64,000 nt of DNA from Micromonospora radicis. GTDB taxonomy: Bacteria > Actinomycetota > Actinomycetes > Mycobacteriales > Micromonosporaceae. The stretch spans positions 206,936 through 270,935 of the forward strand of contig NZ_QXEC01000003.1 in assembly GCF_003583405.1 (NCBI RefSeq), given 5' to 3'. Shown piece by piece: positions 45,342 through 54,373 of the stretch. The number at the start of each line of letters is the position of its first letter. The stretch's first letter is position 1. The position numbers were made by a program, and so were the translations under genes. The notes below the pieces were generated by a model. It worked only from the letters and a program-made list of their open reading frames with translations. It was not told the origin of the DNA and did no database searches.

Positions 45342-47261
45342 TCACGGGAACGGATGCGGGACGAGGTGCAGGTCGGCGACCTCCAGGTGGTGGTCCCGCA
45401 GGCCGGCGGTGGCCAGCGCGGTGCGCATGCGCGGCAGGTGGGGCGCCCGCTGGCGGGCCCAGCCGAAGTCGATCGGCAGGAGTCCGGGTACCAGGACGCG
45501 GACCGTGTGCAGGCCCAGATCCCGCTGTTCGGGCAGCGTCTGGTCGACGACCACCACGTCGAACCCGTGCGCGGTGACGTCGGCCACGCCGCGCCGCAGG
45601 TCCACGGCGAGGTCGTCGGAGAGCAGTTCGGCGTGGTCGGCGGCCGGGTAGACCTCGGCCATGGCTCGGGATTCCCGGGGTGCCACGAAGAACGCCCCGT
45701 GCTCGGCCATCTCGGGCAGGCCGTACACCAGCGGGTGGTCGTGCAGCGCCTCGACGTTGGCGAAGTCGGCGACCATCGTCCGGTACCGCGTCTCGTCCCG
45801 GGTGGTGCGGCTGCGCAGGTTGACCGAGTCGGTCGCGATCTCGCAGAGGGCCGCCGCCATCGCCGTCTCCGGGTCGAGACTCGCGCCGGCCCCGAAGCAG
45901 ATGGCGCCCATGCCGCCGTCGATGCGGGTCGCCACGCCGATCACGATCGGGATGTCGAAGGTGATCCTGGCGTCGAAGAACCGGGCCCGGTATCCGCACA
46001 TCTCCAGCCGGTCGACCATCCACCGGGTGTCGACGCGGGCGCTGGTCCGCGGGTCGAGCTCCGGCAGTGTGACCCGGCCGTACCAGGAGAGCAGGAACGC
46101 GTCGCGCTCGACGACCTCCATCAGGCCGTGGTAGATCGCCTCCTGTGCGCTGCCGCCGGAGGCGCAACCGTTCGAACTCTCCTGCACGAACCGGTTCTCC
46201 AGCCCTGGAGCGTGGTAGTAGGCCAGGATCTCCGGTACCAGCACCGGCCGGTCGTCGCGCAACGAGTGACCCCAGACCCACGGGATCGGCCGGTCCGGTG
46301 TGAACGGTGTGACCCACGGGTTGGCCGCGTGGAACGCGTCGGTGTAGAGACCGCAGACCCGTGGGTCGACCGCCGTGTCGCCGAGTTCGTCAAGTGCTGC
46401 GCGGACCACGGTCCGCTTGGCCTTGGCGCGCATGCCGGCGATGCGTTCGAGTCCTTCCAGGACGCCGATGCGGGCGCTGCCGGCGTAGCTGTCGGCGTGC
46501 CCGCCCCAGTACGTCTCCCGCAGGTAGTGGCCGGAGCGCAGCAGGAATGCGCCGCTGACCGCCGAGGTGGACGGTGACAGCGGGTCGTAGGCGACCATGG
46601 GGCCGACCGGCCCGCACAGCGGGTTCGCGAAGGTCTCCACGGTGAACGGGTAGTCGTCGACCGACCGCACCCGGAACGAGTCGGGCGCGGGTTTGCGGGC
46701 GACGCCGGCCGGGGGTCGCGCGGCCTGCGGTGTGTCGGGTGTGCTGCGGCCGCAGGACGGGCACTCGGCGTCGGGCACCACCGGGTAGCGGCGTACCACC
46801 AGCACGGCGAGGTCGACCACGTACACCGAGGCGTACCCGTCGCTGCTGGTGCGTGGGTCGTCGGCGCGGGCGTGGTGGGCGTCGACGAGCGCGGCGATGG
46901 CGTCGCCGGTGAAGGCCGAGCGGAAGGGTGACGGTCCGGCCTGTCGGGTCGGACCGCCCAGTTCCAGGGCGTCGCGCAGGGATCGTTGCCGGACCGCCTG
47001 CCATCGGCGGGCGAGGCACCGGGGGCACGCCGGGTGGGTGGCGTCGGCCGCCGGGAAGGGGCCGACGAGGGCGTACTGGCCGTACAGGTGCACGGTCGCC
47101 GACGCCGGTTCCGGGCCGTGCGCCACGGCCAGTTCGTCCCGTACGCCGAGTGGTGCGACCGAAACCGTCACGTCCGGGCGGAGTCGCCTGCGCAGCAACT
47201 GTGCCAGTGCGGTGCAGTCCTGTGCCCAGTGTTCCGGGGCGCCGACGAGGTCAGGCCGCAT
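45342..47261 (-). CDS. YcaO-domain cyclodehydratase, first YcaO of operon
   Basis: 639 aa with the same domain order as the YcaO at 34939: zinc Cys pairs C79-P-R-C82 and C167-P-S-C170, ATP-site motifs ESSNGCASGGSAQEAI and EVVERDAFLLSWYG, GAGASLDPETAMAAALCEI, and a C-terminal VPHPFP. The two proteins are similar along their length but clearly diverged, so this is an old duplication or a two-enzyme system, perhaps one for Cys and one for Ser/Thr. ATG 47261 overlaps the F-protein end by 11 bases, which suggests paired action with it. Confidence 0.93.
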   Translation of the reverse strand: MRPDLVGAPEHWAQDCTALAQLLRRRLRPDVTVSVAPLGVRDELAVAHGPEPASATVHLYGQYALVGPFPAADATHPACPRCLARRWQAVRQRSLRDALELGGPTRQAGPSPFRSAFTGDAIAALVDAHHARADDPRTSSDGYASVYVVDLAVLVVRRYPVVPDAECPSCGRSTPDTPQAARPPAGVARKPAPDSFRVRSVDDYPFTVETFANPLCGPVGPMVAYDPLSPSTSAVSGAFLLRSGHYLRETYWGGHADSYAGSARIGVLEGLERIAGMRAKAKRTVVRAALDELGDTAVDPRVCGLYTDAFHAANPWVTPFTPDRPIPWVWGHSLRDDRPVLVPEILAYYHAPGLENRFVQESSNGCASGGSAQEAIYHGLMEVVERDAFLLSWYGRVTLPELDPRTSARVDTRWMVDRLEMCGYRARFFDARITFDIPIVIGVATRIDGGMGAICFGAGASLDPETAMAAALCEIATDSVNLRSRTTRDETRYRTMVADFANVEALHDHPLVYGLPEMAEHGAFFVAPRESRAMAEVYPAADHAELLSDDLAVDLRRGVADVTAHGFDVVVVDQTLPEQRDLGLHTVRVLVPGLLPIDFGWARQRAPHLPRMRTALATAGLRDHHLEVADLHLVPHPFP

Positions 47262-49428
47262 GGGTGGACCCGCCGGTCAACACGATCCGGGCGGTGTGGA
47301 TGCCGCCGGCGAGCAGGTCCGGCGGGGTGGTGCGGATCAGCAGCACGTCACCACCGGTGTCGCGGACCCCGTCGAGCAGGTCGTCGAAGGTCACGTCGGG
47401 GATCTCGGCCGGGCCGCCGGTGACCGCCAGCACGGTCGGGTCGAAGTCGGCGACGAGTTCGTCTCCCGGGTCGACGTCGGCGCCGCGTTCCCGGCTCAGT
47501 TGGACCCGGCCGAGCAGGTCCCGTACGGCGGTCGCCACGGCGGCGTGCCAGGTCAACTCACTGCCGGCGGTCCACCAGACGTCGCCGGTCCGCGGGTCGG
47601 TGGTGTGGGCGATCACCACGGGCGAGGTGCCGAACCGGCCGCCGGTCAGGTCCAGCACGGTGAGGTCCAGGCCGGCGTTCGCGGTGGACCGGCGCAGGAA
47701 CACGATCTCCGGGTGCTCGGTGTCGGACAGTCGCGCCGGTGTCACCTGGGCGTGGCCGCGGACCGCGTCGATGATTCGGGTGTACGCGATGGCCGACAGC
47801 AGGCCCCGCGCGGCGGCCTCGGCGGGCGATGCGCCCGCCCCGGCACCTGCCGGGGTGGCGATGATCGGCCGGTCGGTGTTGTGTTTCCCGAACGGCCGGA
47901 CGGCGGCGGCCGGTACGCCGACCTCCTCCTTCGTGAGCAGCGATGTCGCCGTCACGACCGGCCCGGTGGCGGGTGCCGTGCCGCTGCCTGTGACGATCTC
48001 GGCGGCGGTCACCGTTCGGGCCGGGGTGGCCGGTTCGGCGGGCAGCGGGACGCCGTGGTCGACGTAGCTGACCGCGGCCGTGCGCAGCGCGGCGAGCCGG
48101 GCGCCGGCCAGGGTGTGCAGGTCGAACGTCGCGATCTCCCGGGTACGTCCCGGGCTGGGCGAGAACCGCAGGGTGCTCGCCTTCAGTGGGGTCTGGGTCC
48201 ACTGTTCGTCGCTGAACTCGGCGAAGACGCCGGTGTGGGGCTGGATCAGTATCTCGCGGCTGGTCAGTTCGGCCAGCAGCTCCGACGCCTCGACCTGGGC
48301 CTCGACGATGCGGGTCTGCGCGATGGCGAGATCCGTGGTGACCGGTTCGTCGGGTGCCGTGTCACTGGAGCAGAATCCGCAGGCCGGGTGCGGCAGCAGT
48401 GGTTCGGCGACCACGTCGAGCGATTCGAGGTTCTGGATGATGACCTGGCCGGCCGTCTCGGCCGGCAGGGCGCCGGTCAGGGTCCGGAACACCTCGTACC
48501 CGAGGAGGTTTCCGATCATTGCGGCGAGCGGTCGGCCCATCGTGGTGCCCTGGCGGGCCGTGTCCAGGGCGATGTCCTGCCACAGGTCGGCGGCGGCGGC
48601 GGGGTCGCCGTTGGCGGCGAGGCGCAGCGCGGCGCAGAGCCAGCAGCCGGTGCTGCCGGCGGTCATGTGTGGGCCGATCACGGCCTGCCTGCCGAACGTC
48701 CAGGCGGTCAGCAGGTGGCGTCCGGCCGGTACCCGCTCGGTCAGCAGGTCCAGCGTCTGTCGGGCGCCGAGGGGTCCACAGGTCACGACGACGTCGTACG
48801 CCGCGAGGTCGGTCCAGGTGTAGCGGGTGCCGCGGGACGGGAGGGTCTCGACGTCGACCGGACAGCCTTCGTCGGTCAACGCCCGCGCCTCGGCCCGCAC
48901 CTCGTCGAACCGGTGGTGAGGCTGGTCCAGGCCCGGCGTGATGCCGATGCTCGCCGAGCCGTTGCGGATCAGGCTCAGGACACACCAGCGCGCCACCGGG
49001 TCGTCGCCGAGCACCGCGACCCGGGCGTCGCGGAAGGTCGTGAACCGGTCTTCCGCGCCGTCGACGTAGTGGTCCACGTAGGCGATCTGTGGTGCGAACC
49101 GTTCGGTGACCGCCGGTTGTCCGCGGCCCAGGGTCCGGGCTGCCGGCGGCACGTCGCGGGCGAAGCCACGCTCGTAGAGGGTCCCGACCAGGTTGGCGAC
49201 CATGGCGCGTTGCGGGGCGCCGAGTGCGGTGCCGAGGTCCGCGAGCCGGTGGTCGCCGGTGAGGTAGGGGACGATCAGGGTGGCCAGCCGGTACGCGCTG
49301 CGGCCGCTGAGGTGGAAGCCGCCGACGGAGTTGTGGAACAGCACGCCGTCCGGGGTCTGGGTGTAGAGGACGTCCCGGCGGATGCGTGGCCGGGTCTGGG
49401 CGATGTCGTCGAAGGTCACTGCGGCCAT
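47251..49428 (-). CDS. Ocin-ThiF-type F protein (leader-binding cyclodehydratase partner)
   Basis: 725 aa. An N-terminal helical/RRE-like region (LYTQTPDGVLFHNSVGGFHL) is followed by an E1/ThiF-like fold (RVAVLGDDPVARWCVLSLIR, VVTCGPLGARQTL) with two Cys pairs for zinc (GCWLC and ACGFC). The C-terminal ~250 residues resemble a degenerate YcaO domain (ASPAEAAARGLLSAIAY, then LDLTVLDLTGGRFGTSPVVI). F proteins of goadsporin/thiopeptide systems bind the leader and activate the YcaO enzyme. ATG 49428; second gene of the operon. Confidence 0.9.
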   Translation of the reverse strand: MAAVTFDDIAQTRPRIRRDVLYTQTPDGVLFHNSVGGFHLSGRSAYRLATLIVPYLTGDHRLADLGTALGAPQRAMVANLVGTLYERGFARDVPPAARTLGRGQPAVTERFAPQIAYVDHYVDGAEDRFTTFRDARVAVLGDDPVARWCVLSLIRNGSASIGITPGLDQPHHRFDEVRAEARALTDEGCPVDVETLPSRGTRYTWTDLAAYDVVVTCGPLGARQTLDLLTERVPAGRHLLTAWTFGRQAVIGPHMTAGSTGCWLCAALRLAANGDPAAAADLWQDIALDTARQGTTMGRPLAAMIGNLLGYEVFRTLTGALPAETAGQVIIQNLESLDVVAEPLLPHPACGFCSSDTAPDEPVTTDLAIAQTRIVEAQVEASELLAELTSREILIQPHTGVFAEFSDEQWTQTPLKASTLRFSPSPGRTREIATFDLHTLAGARLAALRTAAVSYVDHGVPLPAEPATPARTVTAAEIVTGSGTAPATGPVVTATSLLTKEEVGVPAAAVRPFGKHNTDRPIIATPAGAGAGASPAEAAARGLLSAIAYTRIIDAVRGHAQVTPARLSDTEHPEIVFLRRSTANAGLDLTVLDLTGGRFGTSPVVIAHTTDPRTGDVWWTAGSELTWHAAVATAVRDLLGRVQLSRERGADVDPGDELVADFDPTVLAVTGGPAEIPDVTFDDLLDGVRDTGGDVLLIRTTPPDLLAGGIHTARIVLTGGSTHAA

Positions 49429-49493
49429 AGCGGAGGCACCTCTGTTCTTGTCGTGCGGCGGCGGATGCCGCGGAGCGGGGTGGACCGGGCCGG

Positions 49494-51296
49494 TCAGGCC
49501 ACGAGAGCGCCGCTGCGTTGGCCGTAGTCGTGGACGGCGAAGGCGCGGACCAGTTCGTGCATCGTGTAGATGCCGGAGCCGCCCTCGATGGCGCCGGCGT
49601 CCGCCAGGAGGTCGAGGATCTGACCGGTGGCGGGGACGGGCCGGTCGAGGACACCGGCGAGGTCGTCGGCGGTCATCGAGCCGGGGTAGGAACATCGGGC
49701 GATCCGCACGAATGCCGCACTGAGCCGCGGATCGAGGTCGTCGAGCCAGGCCCCGAAGGTCTCGGTGATCGACATTCGCGGGTCGCCGACCAGGGACATC
49801 CGGGCGAAGCGGTCGCCGCGCAGCCACGTGACACAGTCGGCGATCCGGGTTCGCGGGTGAGCCTGCAACCGGGCTGCCATGATCCGCAGGGCCAGGGGAA
49901 AGTTCCCACACAACGCGGCGAGTTGGTGCACCGCGTCGGGTTCGGCGGCGATGCGGTCTCGTCCGAGCAGGACCGAGAGCAACGCGAGCGCCTCGTCGTC
50001 GGTGAACGGGTCGAGCCGGTGCATTCGGCCGCCGTGCGCCGCCACCAACCCGGTGAGGCTCATCCGGCTGGTGATGAGCACGGTGTGTCCGCGCTCGGCG
50101 GACAGGGCTGCACGGATCTGTTCGGCGTCGAGCACGTCGTCCAGGATGAGCAGGGCGGACTCTGCCACCCCGGCACGGCGCAGCCGCGCCAGCTCGGCGG
50201 TCAGTTCCCCGGGTGTGCGGGCCGTACCGTCGGGCCGGCGCATCCGTACGGTGGCGTGGCCTGGTCGGGAGTCGGTCCGGAGTTGGTCGGCGACGTGTAG
50301 CGCCAGGGCGGTCTTGCCGATGCCCGGTGCGCCGGTCAGCACGATCGTCCGGGGGGCCGGCCGATCGTCGCCGAGCCATCCGGCCAGCAGCGCGACATCC
50401 GCCGCCCGGCCGGTGAAGTCGCTGGTGGCCATCGGCGGAGGCGGCTCTCCCGTCCCCGTGCGGTGGCCGGTGACGGCGGGGACGTCGCCGGCCGGGTCGG
50501 CGGGTGCCAGTTCGGCGCCACGCAGGATCGCGGCCTCCAGCTGTTGCAGCGACGGTCCGGGGTCCAGGCCCAGTTCGTCGCGGAGGTACCGCTTGATGTT
50601 GCGGTACTCGACCAGCGCCTCGGTCTGCCGGCCGGTGCGGTACAGCGCCTCGATGAGCTGTTCGGCGAAGCGTTCGTGTCCGGGGTGCGAGCGGGCGGCG
50701 CGCCACAGGTCGGGCAGGACCTCCCGGCAGCGGCCGAGCGCCAGTTTGAGGTCGTGCAGGCGTTCGGAGGCCCGCAGCCACTCCTCTGTCAGCCGCGGCG
50801 CCTCGTCCCGGCACAGCACCTCGGAGGGCACGTTGGCCAGTAGCGCGCCCCGCCACAGCCGCAGGCCCTCCGTCAGGTGGTGCAGCTCGGACTCGGGATC
50901 GGTGTCGTGCTCCGCCGTACGCACCAGTTGGCGGAAGCGCAGGAGGTCGAGCGAGTCGGCGTCGGCGACGATGCGGTAGCCGCCCGGTACGGATTCGATC
51001 AGGTTGCCGGCGATGCCGTGCTTGGCGAAGAGCCGCCGCAGGCGAAGGACGCAGGTCTGCAGGGCGGCCTTGGCCGACGCCGGTTGTTGTTCGCCCCAGA
51101 TCGCGAACAGCAACGAACTCGTCGACACCACCGCGTTGGGGTGCAGCAGCAGGGCCGCCAGCAAGGTGGTCGGTTTGGCTGGCGGGAGCACGGCGACGTC
51201 CCGCCCATTGGTCAGGTTCAGGGTGCCCAGGATCTGGAAGCTCATGCGCCGGGATCGGGCTGCGCCTGCGGTTTCGGTATTCGCGAGTTTCGTCAT
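49494..51296 (-). CDS. SARP-type regulator with NB-ARC domain (AfsR/DnrI-like)
   Basis: 600 aa. The N-terminal OmpR-type winged helix (SFQILGTLNL, LLAALLLHPNAVVS, LIESVPGGYRI) is followed by a bacterial transcriptional activation domain (LYRTGRQTEALVEYRNIKRY) and an NB-ARC ATPase with P-loop VLTGAPGIGKTALALHV and LLILDDVLD. This is the AfsR-type activator design common in antibiotic clusters. ATG 51296 with AGGA is chosen; ATG 51245 lies right at the DNA-binding domain. As first gene of the operon it may activate its own transcript. Confidence 0.9.
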   Translation of the reverse strand: MTKLANTETAGAARSRRMSFQILGTLNLTNGRDVAVLPPAKPTTLLAALLLHPNAVVSTSSLLFAIWGEQQPASAKAALQTCVLRLRRLFAKHGIAGNLIESVPGGYRIVADADSLDLLRFRQLVRTAEHDTDPESELHHLTEGLRLWRGALLANVPSEVLCRDEAPRLTEEWLRASERLHDLKLALGRCREVLPDLWRAARSHPGHERFAEQLIEALYRTGRQTEALVEYRNIKRYLRDELGLDPGPSLQQLEAAILRGAELAPADPAGDVPAVTGHRTGTGEPPPPMATSDFTGRAADVALLAGWLGDDRPAPRTIVLTGAPGIGKTALALHVADQLRTDSRPGHATVRMRRPDGTARTPGELTAELARLRRAGVAESALLILDDVLDAEQIRAALSAERGHTVLITSRMSLTGLVAAHGGRMHRLDPFTDDEALALLSVLLGRDRIAAEPDAVHQLAALCGNFPLALRIMAARLQAHPRTRIADCVTWLRGDRFARMSLVGDPRMSITETFGAWLDDLDPRLSAAFVRIARCSYPGSMTADDLAGVLDRPVPATGQILDLLADAGAIEGGSGIYTMHELVRAFAVHDYGQRSGALVA

Positions 51297-51422
51297 CGCG
51301 CCGTCCTGCTCAACAGAGACACACCATTTCTCCCCCACTCGCACCGATTACTGTCGCGGGATGATGTCGACCACACTTCCCTCTTGCGGGAATGGCTATC
51401 TCGCGCTGCCGCGCTGACACCG

Positions 51423-51451
51423 AGTCTGTTGACTCCGCAATAGAGGGTCAA
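51423..51451 (-). promoter_or_regulatory. candidate promoter of the biosynthetic operon
   Basis: On the minus strand TTGACC (51446-51451), a 17-base spacer, then CAGACT (51423-51428), about 127 bases before the SARP start. TTGAC/GTCAA also form a short inverted repeat (51429-51451). The -10 is weak, as expected for an activator-dependent promoter. No transcript data; a guess from spacing. Confidence 0.35.
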
Positions 51452-51578
51452 GGAGCGGCCGGGCGGCAGGAACCTGCATGGCAGCTTTCTCACGAAAGGC
51501 CGGGCCGCCCCGTTGCGGGATCGTCGCTGGTGACGGATGGCGGGCCAGGCGACGCGCGGTGTCGTCGGCGGCCGGCGG

Positions 51579-52841
51579 TCACCGCCTCAGGTGGGCGAGT
51601 GCGGCGAGCGTCATCGCCGAGATGCCGGTCGGCAGGGCCAGCGCCACGTGCGGGGCGAACACCGGAGAGTGGTTGGCGGGCACCGGGACCGTCGTGGCCG
51701 TCGACCACTGGCGAGGGCTCGCCACGCCCAGCAGCCAGTAGACCGTCGGTACGCCGCAGTGGCCGTGCACGTCGCTGCCGGCGTCGCCGAAGAGCGGGAA
51801 GTCCTCGGTTGCCGTGGCACGCGGCCAGGTCGCTATCCGCGCGGCGCCGAAGGTGGCTTCGTGGGCCGCGCGCACCACGGCCGTCGCCTCGGCGTCCGGC
51901 AGGTTCACCGGGGAGGAGGAGACGCGTCGGATCTGCGGTTCGCGGTCGGCTCCGGAGGCCACGCACTCGGCCCTGACGATCCGGGTGACCGCAGCGACCA
52001 CGCGGTCCAGGGTGGCGGGATCGAACGCGCGAATCGTCAACCCGATCACGGCCTCGGCGGGGATGACGTTGCCCGTCTCGCCGGCTCGCAGCGAGCCGAC
52101 GGTGAGTACGACCTGCTCAGCGGGGTCCACCTCGCGGGAGACGACCGTCTGCAGGCGGAGTACGACGGCCGCGGCGATGACCACGGGGTCGACGGTGAGG
52201 TGCGGCGTCGCCGCATGACCGCCTCGGCCGAGGATCGTGATGTCGAGGGAGACGCTGCCGGCCATCACCGGCCCGGCGCCGAACGCCAGCATTCCCGCGA
52301 GGAAGGGGGCGCTGTGCTGGGCGAGGACGACGTCGGGTCGACCGGTCAGGTGGTACAGGCCCGCGCTCAGCATGGCGCGGGCGCCCTCCAGGGTCTCCTC
52401 GGCGGGTTGCCCGACGACGGCGACGGTCCCGCGCCAGTGCGCACGCTCCGCGGCCAGCACGCTGGCGGCCCCGGCCAGACAGGCCAGATGCAGATCGTGC
52501 CCGCAGGCGTGCATCACCGGCACCTGCCGGCCGTCGGCGCCGGTGGCCACCTCGCCACTGGCGTACGGCAGGCCGGTCTCCTCCTTGACCGGCAGCGCGT
52601 CGAGTTCGGCGCGGAGAAGGACGGTGGGGCCGGCGCCGTTGCGCAGGATACCGACCACGCCGTGGCCGCCGATGCCGGTGGACACCGCATAGCCGGCACG
52701 GTGCAGTCGCTCGGCGAGCTTGCCCGCCGTACGCGCCTCGGCGCCGGACAGATCGGGGTGGGCGTGCAGGTCGAGGTAGAAGACAGCCGCCTCCTGCAGG
52801 ACCGCGCTCACGCCGGACAGTAGCTCAGCGGCTGATTTCAT
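51579..52841 (-). CDS. M20D-family amidohydrolase
   Basis: A 420-aa M20D amidohydrolase (hippurate/IAA-amino-acid hydrolase type). DLHAHPDLSGAE is the opening; HACGHDLHLACLAG is the metal site; QPAEETLEGARAM and GRGGHAATPHLTVDP follow, and the last metal His lies near the C-terminus. It splits N-acyl amino acids or small peptides. ATG 52841 is preceded by AAAAGGA in an AT-rich leader. Same strand as the RiPP operon and divergent from the LuxR regulator, so it may trim or degrade the peptide, or be unrelated. Confidence 0.9.
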   Translation of the reverse strand: MKSAAELLSGVSAVLQEAAVFYLDLHAHPDLSGAEARTAGKLAERLHRAGYAVSTGIGGHGVVGILRNGAGPTVLLRAELDALPVKEETGLPYASGEVATGADGRQVPVMHACGHDLHLACLAGAASVLAAERAHWRGTVAVVGQPAEETLEGARAMLSAGLYHLTGRPDVVLAQHSAPFLAGMLAFGAGPVMAGSVSLDITILGRGGHAATPHLTVDPVVIAAAVVLRLQTVVSREVDPAEQVVLTVGSLRAGETGNVIPAEAVIGLTIRAFDPATLDRVVAAVTRIVRAECVASGADREPQIRRVSSSPVNLPDAEATAVVRAAHEATFGAARIATWPRATATEDFPLFGDAGSDVHGHCGVPTVYWLLGVASPRQWSTATTVPVPANHSPVFAPHVALALPTGISAMTLAALAHLRR

Positions 52842-53062
52842 CCAGAAGTCCTTTTAATAAAATTGATGACCATATCCGTGAAAGGTCACTACAGAAAGGG
52901 CGATACAACTCTGCCCGTACGGCTGAATCTGCCCACGTGAGTCGCGCCATCGGCGGATGCGCGGAATCGGATCGCTCGATCGGACCTTGCATCGCAGCAT
53001 GCCCAAATGATAGCTTTCGGGCATTTCAATATGCAGGTCTGTCGGGGTGGTGAGGTGACCCG

Positions 53063-54103
53063 GTGAAGGCTGAAGAGCACCGACAGGGCAACCAGCCAGC
53101 GGGCGCAATCACTGCCGAGGCGGCCAATCTCTACCAATGGATTCTGCAGCAGGGGCAGGTATCCAGCGGAGGCCTGGAGGACGCTACGACCCTCCTGGGG
53201 CAGTCCGCCGAGGAACTGACCGAGGCCGTGACTGCGCTGCTGGCCCTGCGGCTGCTGCGGCGCGCCCCCGAAGAGCCCGACGTACTGGTGGCGAACAGCC
53301 CGGACGCGGCCGTCTCGGAGCTCATCGCCCCGCTGGAGTTCGAGGTACGGCAGCGCCAGCACCGCATGGAGGCGCTGCAGGCGACCTTGCTCGCCTTCAA
53401 CCCGATCTACTTCAACACCCGCCAGGTCCGCAACCGGCGTGAGGCGATCGACATCATCGACGAGGTGGACCGGGTACGCGCCACCCTCGCCGGGATCGCC
53501 CGACGCTGCTCGGTCGAGGTCTTCAGCGCGCATCCGGGCGTGTTATCGGACGGCGCCATCGAGGAGTCCCTGCCGAAGGACCTCGAGATGCTGGCGCGTG
53601 GGATTCGGATCAGAACGGTCCACCAACATCCGGTACGTGTCCATCCGCGCATGCGCCCTTTCCTCAAGGAGCTCGTCGATGCAGGCTGCGATGTGCGTAC
53701 CCGGGAAGAGATCACCGACCGGATAATCATCTTCGACCGTGAGATCGCGGTCATTCCGAACGTGCTCGCCAGGGGCGCGGTCGTCTTACGGGAGCCTTCC
53801 GTGGTGGACTACCTGTACCGCTCGCTGGAGCAGGTCTGGGCCTCGGCTCTGCCCTTCGACGACGAGACCACCCCGAACGGCGGCTACGGTGTGGCCGGCG
53901 ACGATCTCAAACGGGCGCTACTCCATCTGCTGGCGGCCGGCCGGAAAGACGAGTTCATCGCCCGCAAGTTAAGCATCTCGGTGCGCACCTGCCGGCGGCA
54001 CATTGCCGACATCATGCATGACCTGGGTGCGGAGAGCCGGTTCCAGGCCGGGGTGCTCGCGCGGCAACGCGGGCTGCTGGATGATCTCACCGAAGCGGGG
54101 TGA
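53063..54103 (+). CDS. LuxR-type regulator with TrmB/PLD-like sensor region and three TTA codons
   Basis: 346 aa. An N-terminal winged-helix-like region (AANLYQWILQQGQVSSGGL) precedes a sensor region (CSVEVFSAHPGV, MRPFLKELVDAGCDVRTRE) and a C-terminal GerE HTH (KDEFIARKLSISVRTCRRH). It resembles TrmB-like/LuxR regulators seen in peptide clusters. TTA codons occur at 53543-53545, 53786-53788 and 53969-53971, rare in such DNA and typical of genes limited by the bldA tRNA. GTG 53063. Divergent from the M20D gene and adjacent to the RiPP operon, so it is a likely developmental switch for the cluster. Confidence 0.85.
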   Translation: MKAEEHRQGNQPAGAITAEAANLYQWILQQGQVSSGGLEDATTLLGQSAEELTEAVTALLALRLLRRAPEEPDVLVANSPDAAVSELIAPLEFEVRQRQHRMEALQATLLAFNPIYFNTRQVRNRREAIDIIDEVDRVRATLAGIARRCSVEVFSAHPGVLSDGAIEESLPKDLEMLARGIRIRTVHQHPVRVHPRMRPFLKELVDAGCDVRTREEITDRIIIFDREIAVIPNVLARGAVVLREPSVVDYLYRSLEQVWASALPFDDETTPNGGYGVAGDDLKRALLHLLAAGRKDEFIARKLSISVRTCRRHIADIMHDLGAESRFQAGVLARQRGLLDDLTEAG

Positions 54104-54373
54104 GAACCGCCGCGCCGGTCAGTCCCAGCCGGTGGAGTTTCCGCCACTGAGGATCCGCATCTCGCCCTCCTTCCGTCGGCACCCTTCTTAGCTCATCTCA
54201 TCTGCCACACCCCAATTCTGTGCGCGCCGGACAGCGCCGAACAGCCGCAGGAAGCTGCGTGACATGTTGTTCCGCCGCCGGTCGCGGCACGGACGAATAC
54301 CGGTCAGGCGGACGTCCCGTTCGTGCGCCGGTGATCTACGCTGAGGCTGCTGACTGGGCTTGCGGGAGGGTGG

